From assembly GCA_964472165.1 (NCBI GenBank), contig CAYYJE010000146.1:1-6279 (forward strand): a stretch of DNA of 6,279 nucleotides. The letters are read 5' to 3'. The position numbers and the translations under genes were made by a program. Below are positions 1-5,566 of this stretch, one piece after another. This DNA is from UBA1413 sp964472165 (GTDB taxonomy: Bacteria > Bacteroidota > Bacteroidia > Bacteroidales > Prolixibacteraceae). Within the stretch, counting starts at the first letter, position 1, and the number at the start of each line of letters is the position of its first letter. Below the pieces are notes generated by a model, which was not told the origin of the DNA, did not search any database, and saw nothing but the letters and a program-made list of their open reading frames with translations.

Positions 1-1039
1 CCAGGTACCTGAACTGTGCCAGAGTCCTGACGCGGTTGTGTTCGGGATAGCCAATTTTATAATAGGTATCTCCGTTCAGGTAATCGGTAAGAAAGCGGAT
101 GGTTTGCTCCCAAACCATGTACCGACACGAAAAAGCCAGATTCTGCCGTTCCATCGGAGTCAGGAAATTGCCGCTTTCAGAAAGATACCCTGCGGCAAAT
201 GATTTGAAGTATTCGCGGTTAAATCCGATTTTTGAAATGTCGGGCTCATCCTCGGCTGCCGTGTTTCCCAGCGTACGGATAGCATCCCCAAAATCAAAAA
301 GGGCTGATCCCGGCATCACGGTATCCAGATCGATTACGCATAAAATTTCATCGTGCTCATCGTAGAGCACATTGTTGATTTTGGTATCGTTATGGGTGAT
401 TCTGAGTGGCAGTTCTCCCCTGTCGAGCCATTCCTGCAAGAGAGTCATTTCACCGGCACGAGCCAGCAAATTATCGATGACCGGTGCCATAGAAGCTACC
501 CGCCCTGCTTTATCTTCCCTGATTGCCGTTTGAAACTGTCCGAGTCTGAACTTTCCATTGTGGAAGTTGGGGATGGTCTCAATCAGCAGCTTCCCGGGGA
601 GATCCGCGAGTTGCAGCTGAAAATGGCCGAATGCCTTTCCGGCGCTGTATGCCTGGTTGGGATTGGTGACTTCTTCGATTCCGTGACTTCCTCCGACGAA
701 CAGAAACAGGGTCCAGAAGTTGCCCTCACTGTCCTCCGTAAAAAAACGCCCGTCGGTGGCGGGGAAATAGGTCATCACTTTCCTGTCAATCCCGGATACC
801 CCTTCCATCGTCAATTTTTTCCGGATATGACCGGTGGCCACAACGATGTTGTTCATCATGCCTGCGATATCCTTGAAAATGTGGTGATTTTTACGCTGAA
901 GAATATAGTCGGGATGGTTTTCCGGTGTAGTTAAAAGATAGGTATCATTGATGTGCCCGTGCCCAAATGGCTTCCATCCTGTCAATGGAATTTCCATTCC
1001 GAATTTTTCCAGAAGTGCAATAATCTTTTCTTCGTTCAT
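1..1039 (-). CDS. NahK-like sugar kinase, aminoglycoside phosphotransferase family (C-terminus cut by window edge)
   Basis: A 346-codon open frame reads leftward from an ATG at 1039 and runs off the window without a stop, so the gene is 3'-partial. It has the phosphotransferase (APH/choline kinase) fold signatures. An N-terminal GHINDTY nucleotide-loop segment lies at residues 28-34. The catalytic loop HNDTKINN is at 216-223, with D218 as the expected base and N223 as a metal ligand. The second metal motif IDLDT is at 236-240, followed by a GSALFDFGDAIR-like segment. The HNDTK-INN and DLDTVMPG wording resembles N-acetylhexosamine 1-kinase (NahK) more than antibiotic kinases. NahK is about 360 residues, so probably only the last 10-25 residues are missing. 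It is 16 bp downstream of a nucleotidyltransferase, which supports sugar 1-phosphate formation followed by nucleotide activation. No Shine-Dalgarno sequence is visible before the start. The fold is secure; the exact sugar is inferred, and other sugars or small alcohols remain possible. Confidence 0.85.
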   Translation of the reverse strand, partial: MNEEKIIALLEKFGMEIPLTGWKPFGHGHINDTYLLTTPENHPDYILQRKNHHIFKDIAGMMNNIVVATGHIRKKLTMEGVSGIDRKVMTYFPATDGRFFTEDSEGNFWTLFLFVGGSHGIEEVTNPNQAYSAGKAFGHFQLQLADLPGKLLIETIPNFHNGKFRLGQFQTAIREDKAGRVASMAPVIDNLLARAGEMTLLQEWLDRGELPLRITHNDTKINNVLYDEHDEILCVIDLDTVMPGSALFDFGDAIRTLGNTAAEDEPDISKIGFNREYFKSFAAGYLSESGNFLTPMERQNLAFSCRYMVWEQTIRFLTDYLNGDTYYKIGYPEHNRVRTLAQFRYL

Positions 1040-1055
1040 ACGATGGTTATTAATA

Positions 1056-1955
1056 TTATTCCCATAAATTTTCAGGGTATTCTCCACTGGCAATCAGATC
1101 GAGGATCTGCTTCCGGGCCAGGGGTTTGTCCTCCCGGTAAGTTACCCCGAACCAGGGAGAGTTACAGTCCAGCACCTTTGTGGTAATCCGTTTTTTCTGA
1201 ATATTGTCATTGATAAGCAGGGGAATGAAATACTCAGATTTGGGTTCATTCCCTTTTTCGAGCAGGAATTGAGTAAAACCCTCCTTCAACAATTCAAACA
1301 CATTTGCCTTCAATCCCCAGAAATTCATAGATACGGGGGTATTCTCATCAAGCGGGAAACGGCCTTCCGGCTCGTAGAACCAGATGGTATCACCCTCGCG
1401 CTGAATCTTTGTCCGTTCGATGACACTGGTTAAACAACCCTCCTCGTTGGTAATGCAAACTCCCCTTGAGACTGTGCCAAACTCCGACAGTGTCTGCGTC
1501 ACGTGGTATCCGATCATGGCATATTCCGATTCATCGGTTGATTGGGTAAGAAAACCGGCCATAACCTGATAGGCTTGTCTTCCGTAAAAATCGTCGGCAT
1601 TGATCACAGCCATATTTTCGTGGACGATTCCATCTGCCATCAACACGGCATGGGCTGTTCCCCAGGGTTTCTCCCTTTCCGGATTCAGGGGTATTCCGGG
1701 AGGAATTTTGTCGAGTGACTGGTATGCGTATTCGAATGCAATCCGCCCCTTAAGCTTTGGCTCAAACTGGGACTTAAACTGATCCGCGAAATCAGTTCTG
1801 ATGACAAAAACTACTTTGCCAAATCCTGCCCGGATGGCATCGTAAAGCGAATAATCAATGATCGCTTCTCCGTGGGGCCCCACTTCATCGAGTTGCTTGA
1901 GTCCCCCATAACGGCTCCCCATACCGGCAGCAAGAATGATCAGCGTTGGTTTCAT
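1056..1955 (-). CDS. Sugar-phosphate nucleotidyltransferase (NTP_transferase family)
   Basis: A 299-residue cytosolic protein expected to transfer a nucleotidyl group from an NTP to a sugar 1-phosphate, giving an NDP-sugar. The N-terminus carries the family loop LAAGMGSRYGGLKQL (residues 8-22), with R15 and K20 as the usual triphosphate-contacting residues. GTAHAVL at 99-105 and NADDFYG at 119-125 follow, the latter holding the metal-binding Asp. Further family-like segments are VIERT (178-182), VSMNFWG (208-214) and WFGVTYRED (268-276). The start at 1955 (MKPTLIILAAG) is chosen because the Rossmann-like core begins there. An in-frame ATG at 2066 would add 37 unrelated-looking residues and overlap the upstream gene by 41 bp. 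The gene lies 70 bp after the carbonic anhydrase gene and 16 bp before the kinase, so it probably shares a transcript at least with the kinase. Base and sugar specificity cannot be read from sequence alone. Confidence 0.88.
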   Translation of the reverse strand: MKPTLIILAAGMGSRYGGLKQLDEVGPHGEAIIDYSLYDAIRAGFGKVVFVIRTDFADQFKSQFEPKLKGRIAFEYAYQSLDKIPPGIPLNPEREKPWGTAHAVLMADGIVHENMAVINADDFYGRQAYQVMAGFLTQSTDESEYAMIGYHVTQTLSEFGTVSRGVCITNEEGCLTSVIERTKIQREGDTIWFYEPEGRFPLDENTPVSMNFWGLKANVFELLKEGFTQFLLEKGNEPKSEYFIPLLINDNIQKKRITTKVLDCNSPWFGVTYREDKPLARKQILDLIASGEYPENLWE

Positions 1956-2025
1956 AAATTGATATTTAGGACATTGTCTGAATCCAGACCACATCAGCGA
2001 TTGGCGAAGATACTTTTTTTTTATA
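1956..2025 (-). other. Intergenic gap between carbonic anhydrase and nucleotidyltransferase genes, with a small inverted repeat
   Basis: This 70-bp AT-rich gap contains a 5-bp inverted repeat, GTCTG-N4-CAGAC (1976-1989), about 20 bp upstream of the nucleotidyltransferase ATG. A run of ten A residues on the minus strand lies just after the carbonic anhydrase stop. The A run has the wrong polarity to be the U-tract of a terminator for leftward transcription. No clear TAnnTTTG promoter or Shine-Dalgarno sequence is visible. Read-through from the carbonic anhydrase gene is possible. A five-base arm in a gap of this size can easily arise by chance. Confidence 0.3.
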
Positions 2026-2538
2026 TCATTTGTACCAGGAGGCGTATTTCCCATAGGCACCGGCAATGCGCATCACTTCGCCTTCCAGCAAACCTACATT
2101 GATGTCCTTTACCTTTTTGGCGGGGACTCCGGCCCAGACGGTACCGGAGGGAATTACCGTTCCCTTGGTGACGACAGCACCTGCGGCAACGATGCTGTTG
2201 CTTTCAACCACGGCATCGTCAAGCACCACAGCCCCAATGCCGATCATTACATTGTCGTGGAGCGTACAGCCATGGACAACTGCCTGGTGGGCAATGGTCA
2301 CGTTGCTGCCAATGACAGTGGGCGATTTCTGGTAGGTGGCATGGATAACCGCATTATCCTGTACGTTGGTGTTGTTTCCGATTCTGATGGAATGGACATC
2401 CCCCCTGACCACAGCGCCGTACCATATACTGCAATGGTCACCTATCACAACATCACCAATGATGACGGCAGTTTCGGCGAGAAATGTCTCCGCTCCGATT
2501 TGCGGGATTTTACCCGGCAGGGACCTGATCAATGCCAT
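2026..2538 (-). CDS. Gamma-class carbonic anhydrase-like protein (left-handed beta-helix, YrdA/CamH-like)
   Basis: A 170-residue protein built of hexapeptide repeats (IIGDVV, VIGDHC, RIGNNT, VIGSNV and similar, about residues 25-125) that form a left-handed beta-helix, followed by a C-terminal helix. The active-site pattern of gamma carbonic anhydrases is present: R45-x-D47, Q60-D61 and three zinc-ligand histidines, H66, H84 and H89, in IHATY and IAHQAVVHGC. The His spacing matches the family, and the enzyme is expected to be a trimer with zinc or iron at subunit interfaces, interconverting CO2 and bicarbonate. The loop after H66 is short and the position after D47 is Val. The acidic-loop proton-shuttle glutamates of archaeal Cam are therefore absent, as in CamH/YrdA-type members, many of which have weak or undetected activity. 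It is the first gene of the leftward set, 111 bp from divergent korA. The ATG at 2538 fits the usual MALI-type start. Confidence 0.92.
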   Translation of the reverse strand: MALIRSLPGKIPQIGAETFLAETAVIIGDVVIGDHCSIWYGAVVRGDVHSIRIGNNTNVQDNAVIHATYQKSPTVIGSNVTIAHQAVVHGCTLHDNVMIGIGAVVLDDAVVESNSIVAAGAVVTKGTVIPSGTVWAGVPAKKVKDINVGLLEGEVMRIAGAYGKYASWYK

Positions 2539-2557
2539 ATTCTGTTCTTTTTGAGTT

Positions 2558-2590
2558 TTTGCAAATATAGGAAATCCCCAAAGTATAATT
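2558..2590 (+). promoter_or_regulatory. Candidate promoter for korA (TTTG ... TATAATT)
   Basis: TTTG at 2558-2561 is followed after 22 bp by TATAATT at 2584-2590. This resembles a Bacteroidetes -33/-7 pair with a long spacer and an imperfect -7. Transcription would begin near 2595, inside the inverted repeat at 2591-2608, leaving a leader of about 55 nt before korA. An alternative -7-like element, TATTTTTA, lies at 2621-2628 but has no clear -33. The assignment is tentative. Confidence 0.3.
2562..2569 (-). promoter_or_regulatory. Candidate Bacteroidetes -7 promoter element for the carbonic anhydrase gene
   Basis: Read leftward, the sequence is TATATTTG, an exact match to the Bacteroidetes -7 consensus TAnnTTTG. 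It ends 23 bp upstream of the carbonic anhydrase ATG, which would leave a short 5' leader of roughly 15-20 nt. No good -33 TTG/TTTG element lies at the usual 19-21 bp upstream, which lowers confidence. The leader has no Shine-Dalgarno sequence, as is common in this phylum. Confidence 0.5.
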
Positions 2591-2608
2591 TATGTCAGTG
2601 ATGACATA
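2591..2608. promoter_or_regulatory. Perfect inverted repeat, candidate operator shared by the divergent genes
   Basis: TATGTCA (2591-2597) and TGACATA (2602-2608) form a perfect 7-bp inverted repeat around a 4-bp spacer, GTGA. It sits near the middle of the 111-bp region separating the carbonic anhydrase gene from korA. It lies just downstream of the korA TATAATT candidate and upstream of the leftward TATATTTG element. Two-fold symmetry of this size is typical of sites for dimeric helix-turn-helix regulators. The motif is not an exact CRP (TGTGA-N6-TCACA) or FNR (TTGAT-N4-ATCAA) box, and no regulator gene is in the window. A weak RNA hairpin in the korA leader is the main alternative. Confidence 0.45.
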
Positions 2609-2649
2609 TCAAATATTGGTTATTTTTACACCGTTTTAAATGAAAATTC

Positions 2650-4488
2650 ATGAAGGAAGCAAAAGTTATAGAATTGGACGAAGTAGCCATCAGGTTTTCG
2701 GGAGATTCCGGTGACGGGATGCAGCTTACCGGTACGTTGTTTTCCGATGCTTCAGCCCTGATGGGAAATGACATTTCCACTTTTCCCGACTATCCGGCTG
2801 AAATCAGGGCTCCCCAGGGCACTGTAGGTGGCGTATCGGGTTTTCAGGTGCAATTCGGGCAGGTCGAAGTGACAACCCCGGGAGATTATGCCCATGTGCT
2901 GGTCGCCATGAACCCGGCAGCAGTGAAAGCAAACGCCAGATTTATGCGTCCGGGGGGAACCATTATTTACGACGAAGATACCTTTAATGAAAAAAACTTC
3001 CGCAAGGCTGGTTTTGCCACCGACGATCCCTTTACGGAATTGAACCTGATCGACTACGTCAAAATAGGGGTTCCGATTTCGGGACTGACGCAGGAAAGTC
3101 TGAAGGATCTCGGTATCGACAACAAAAGCATTCTCCGGAGCAAGAATATGTTTGCCCTGGGATTGGTATGCTGGATGTTCAACAGGCCGCTTGATTATAT
3201 TGAAGAGTTCATCACCTCGAAATTCGGGCGGAAGCCGGTAGTGGTGGAAACCAACATGAGGGTGCTGCACGCGGGCTACAATTATGGGATGAACCTTCAG
3301 CACATGACTCCCCAGTACATTGTAAATCCTGCACCGATTGAGCCCGGAATCTACCGGAATATCAACGGGAACCAGGCCACAGCCTGGGGGTTGCTGGCGG
3401 CGTCAGAAAAATCGGGAAGGCCGCTTTTTGTAGGGTCCTACCCCATTACACCGGCCACGGAGATATTGCAGACACTTGCAGAAAGGAAAGACCTAGGGGT
3501 TAAATCCTTCCAGGCCGAAGACGAAATTGCAGGTATCACTTCTGCCCTGGGTGCCGCTTTTGCCGGAAATCTTGCTGTGACCACCACGTCCGGTCCGGGG
3601 TTTGCCCTGAAATCAGAGGCCATCGGGCTGGCTGTGATGGCTGAACTTCCCCTGGTGATAGTGAACGTTCAACGGGGCGGACCATCTACCGGACTGCCTA
3701 CCAAAACCGAACAATCGGACTTGCTCCAGGCCCTTTACGGCCGGAACGGTGAAAGTCCCGTGGTAGTGCTCGCCGCCAGCACACCATCCGACTGCTTCTG
3801 GTTTGGATTTACCGCGGCAAAAATCGCGTTGGAGCGAATGGTGCCGGTCATCTTACTCACCGACGGCTTCCTGGGCAACGGCAGCGAACCCTGGAAGATT
3901 CCTGCAATGGCCGGAATGCCGGACATCACCCCCCGGATTGCCGCCAACCCCGGGGAATATAAACCTTATCAACGTGATGCCAAGACCCTGGCGCGCGACT
4001 GGGCCTTCCCGGGAATGGAGGGATTCGCCCACCGGATCGGAGGGCTGGAGAAAAATATTGTTGGTAATGTCAGCCATGATCCCGACAATCACCAGAAAAA
4101 CTGTGAAATCAGGGAAGCCAAGGTGCAAAAGGTGGTCGACATGGTTCCCGATCTGGAAGTATGTGGTGACCCGGAAGGCGATGTGCTGGTGGTGGGATGG
4201 GGCGGAACCTTCGGCCATCTGATCAGTACCGTGCGCGAACTGCGCAAAAAAGGGAAAAGCGTAAGTCTGGCTCATTTCAACTACATCAAACCATTACCCG
4301 CCAATACCGGGGAAGTATTTAAACAATTTAAAAAAATCCTGGTTTGCGAAATTAACCTGGGCCAGTTCGCGGCTTACCTTCGCGATCAAGTTCCCGGGAA
4401 TAACTTTTACCAGTTCAACAAGGTGAAAGGATTGCCTTTTACTGTGCAGGAACTGGAGAATGCAGTCATTAAACTTCTGGAGGCATAA
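2650..4488 (+). CDS. korA: 2-oxoacid:ferredoxin oxidoreductase, fused gamma/alpha subunit (2-oxoglutarate:ferredoxin oxidoreductase-like)
   Basis: A 612-residue subunit of the cytosolic TPP-dependent enzyme that interconverts a 2-oxoacid plus CoA with acyl-CoA, CO2 and reduced ferredoxin. Residues about 1-190 are the gamma domain, with a glycine-rich FSGDSGDGM near the start and a RAPQGTVGGVSGFQ segment. Residues about 230-430 are the TPP pyrimidine-binding alpha domain, with YPITP at 264-268, FQAEDEIAGI from 287 and the hallmark NVQRGGPSTGLPTKTEQSD from 339. The C-terminal part (about 515-612) is a transketolase-C-like domain beginning at VLVVGWGG. The fused gamma-alpha order and the length match two-subunit KorAB enzymes. 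The ATG at 2650 has no Shine-Dalgarno sequence, but homology begins almost at once (VAIRFSGDSGDG). korB starts 3 bp after the stop. Substrate preference for 2-oxoglutarate over pyruvate or branched 2-oxoacids is inferred from overall similarity, not proven. Confidence 0.93.
   Translation: MKEAKVIELDEVAIRFSGDSGDGMQLTGTLFSDASALMGNDISTFPDYPAEIRAPQGTVGGVSGFQVQFGQVEVTTPGDYAHVLVAMNPAAVKANARFMRPGGTIIYDEDTFNEKNFRKAGFATDDPFTELNLIDYVKIGVPISGLTQESLKDLGIDNKSILRSKNMFALGLVCWMFNRPLDYIEEFITSKFGRKPVVVETNMRVLHAGYNYGMNLQHMTPQYIVNPAPIEPGIYRNINGNQATAWGLLAASEKSGRPLFVGSYPITPATEILQTLAERKDLGVKSFQAEDEIAGITSALGAAFAGNLAVTTTSGPGFALKSEAIGLAVMAELPLVIVNVQRGGPSTGLPTKTEQSDLLQALYGRNGESPVVVLAASTPSDCFWFGFTAAKIALERMVPVILLTDGFLGNGSEPWKIPAMAGMPDITPRIAANPGEYKPYQRDAKTLARDWAFPGMEGFAHRIGGLEKNIVGNVSHDPDNHQKNCEIREAKVQKVVDMVPDLEVCGDPEGDVLVVGWGGTFGHLISTVRELRKKGKSVSLAHFNYIKPLPANTGEVFKQFKKILVCEINLGQFAAYLRDQVPGNNFYQFNKVKGLPFTVQELENAVIKLLEA
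4479..4483 (+). promoter_or_regulatory. Shine-Dalgarno sequence of korB
   Basis: GGAGG lies 8 nt before the korB ATG, inside the last codons of korA. It is the only strong Shine-Dalgarno match before any gene in the window and fixes the korB start at 4492. With only 3 nt between stop and start, translational coupling of the two subunits is likely. Confidence 0.7.
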
Positions 4489-4491
4489 ATC

Positions 4492-5559
4492 ATGGATGAA
4501 ATAAAATACACGGTCAAGGATTTCAAGAGCGAAAACGAAGTACGCTGGTGCCCGGGATGCGGCGATTATGCCATTATGAATGCCGTCCAGCGTGTGATGG
4601 CCGACATGGGAGTTCCCCACAAGGATTTTGCCGTGATTTCAGGAATTGGCTGTTCTTCGCGTTTTCCCTATTATATGAGCACGTTCGGCTTTCACACCAT
4701 CCATGGCCGTGCCACAGCCGTGGCGTCGGGAGTTAAATGTGCCAATCCGGATTTGAATGTCTGGGTGATCACCGGTGATGGCGATGCCATGGCGATCGGA
4801 GGAAACCATTTTATCCATCTTGTGAGGCGCAACATCGACCTGAACGTGATCATTTTCAACAACAAGATCTACGGACTCACAAAGGGTCAGTACTCCCCCA
4901 CCACCGACCGGGGATTCAAAACAAAAACCTCCCCATACGGCACCATTGAGGATTCATTCAATCCAGGCCAGTTGGTTATTGGTGCCGGCGGAACTTTTTT
5001 TGCACGTTCCATCGATGGCAATCTGAAGCTCAGCCAGGAGGTTTTTAACGAAGCCACGCGCCACCAGGGGACATCCATCGTGGAAGTTTTACAGAATTGC
5101 GTCATTTACAACAACGGCGTCCACGATGCAATCACCGATCCGGCCTTCAGGGCTGAAAGACAACTGGTGCTGAAACACGGAGAGCCGATGCTTTTCGGGG
5201 AAAACAACAACAAGGGGATTGCCTTTGTAAAAGGAAAACTGAAGGCGGTGACTATCGGAGAAAACGGCATTACCCCGGAAGATATCCTGGTCCACGATGC
5301 CACCGATCCCAACCCCATGCTTCACCTTGCACTGATACAAATGCACCTTCCCGACTTCCCGGTGGCTTTCGGGGTAATCCGCAATGTCGACTCCCCGGTG
5401 TACGACCAGGAAATGGAAAAACAGATAGATGAAATCAAACGCAACCGGAAGATCAGCTGTATGGACGATCTGCTCCGGTCAGGCAACACATGGGAGGTGA
5501 AGGACAACGGGTTCATGCCCGGGAATGACCAATGCCCCGGCCGGAATCACATAGTTTAA
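4492..5559 (+). CDS. korB: 2-oxoacid:ferredoxin oxidoreductase, beta subunit (TPP and 4Fe-4S)
   Basis: A 355-residue catalytic partner of KorA. The N-terminal WCPGCGD motif supplies C20 and C23, GIGCSSR supplies C54, and C203 in VEVLQNCVIYN is the likely fourth ligand of the single 4Fe-4S cluster. The TPP/Mg motif runs from GDGDAMAIGG (residues 95-104) to NNKIYGLTKGQ beginning at N123, the spacing typical of this family. GFHTIHGRA (66-74) and YSPTT (134-138) are further conserved segments. The protein has no extra ferredoxin domain, and no separate 2x4Fe-4S delta subunit is encoded nearby, so the electrons presumably go to a free ferredoxin encoded elsewhere. The start is supported by GGAGG at 4479-4483. 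The next gene begins 7 bp after the stop, indicating an operon of at least three genes. Confidence 0.94.
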   Translation: MDEIKYTVKDFKSENEVRWCPGCGDYAIMNAVQRVMADMGVPHKDFAVISGIGCSSRFPYYMSTFGFHTIHGRATAVASGVKCANPDLNVWVITGDGDAMAIGGNHFIHLVRRNIDLNVIIFNNKIYGLTKGQYSPTTDRGFKTKTSPYGTIEDSFNPGQLVIGAGGTFFARSIDGNLKLSQEVFNEATRHQGTSIVEVLQNCVIYNNGVHDAITDPAFRAERQLVLKHGEPMLFGENNNKGIAFVKGKLKAVTIGENGITPEDILVHDATDPNPMLHLALIQMHLPDFPVAFGVIRNVDSPVYDQEMEKQIDEIKRNRKISCMDDLLRSGNTWEVKDNGFMPGNDQCPGRNHIV

Positions 5560-5566
5560 AATTCGT

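Noticed and set aside
353..934. Plus-strand open frame of 193 codons opposite the kinase gene
   Set aside because: It is antisense to a frame with clear phosphotransferase motifs, shows no recognisable domain, and has no promoter or ribosome-binding site of note.
1..1039. Antibiotic (aminoglycoside) resistance kinase
   Set aside because: The fold is shared, but the HNDTK-INN and DLDT wording and the nucleotidyltransferase neighbour favour sugar metabolism. There is no mobile element or resistance context.
2011..2025. T-rich run as a rho-independent terminator on the plus strand
   Set aside because: There is no convincing GC-rich stem directly before it, no plus-strand gene ends here, and for leftward transcription the run is poly-A rather than poly-U.
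1956..2066. Upstream in-frame extension of the nucleotidyltransferase to an ATG at 2066
   Set aside because: It would add 37 residues before the conserved LAAGMGSRYGG start region and overlap the carbonic anhydrase coding end by 41 bp. The ATG at 1955 fits the family.
2558..2565. TTTGCAAA 8-bp palindrome as a second operator
   Set aside because: It is short and AT-rich and is explained by overlap of the candidate plus-strand TTTG with the minus-strand TATATTTG promoter element.
2752..3303. Minus-strand open frame of 183 codons inside korA
   Set aside because: It is antisense to strongly conserved korA motifs, and its composition is that of a shadow frame.
3803..4275. Overlapping open frames on both strands within the 3' half of korA
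   Set aside because: The alternative translations are low-complexity, rich in Pro, Trp and Arg, and lack domain signatures. The korA frame explains this stretch fully.
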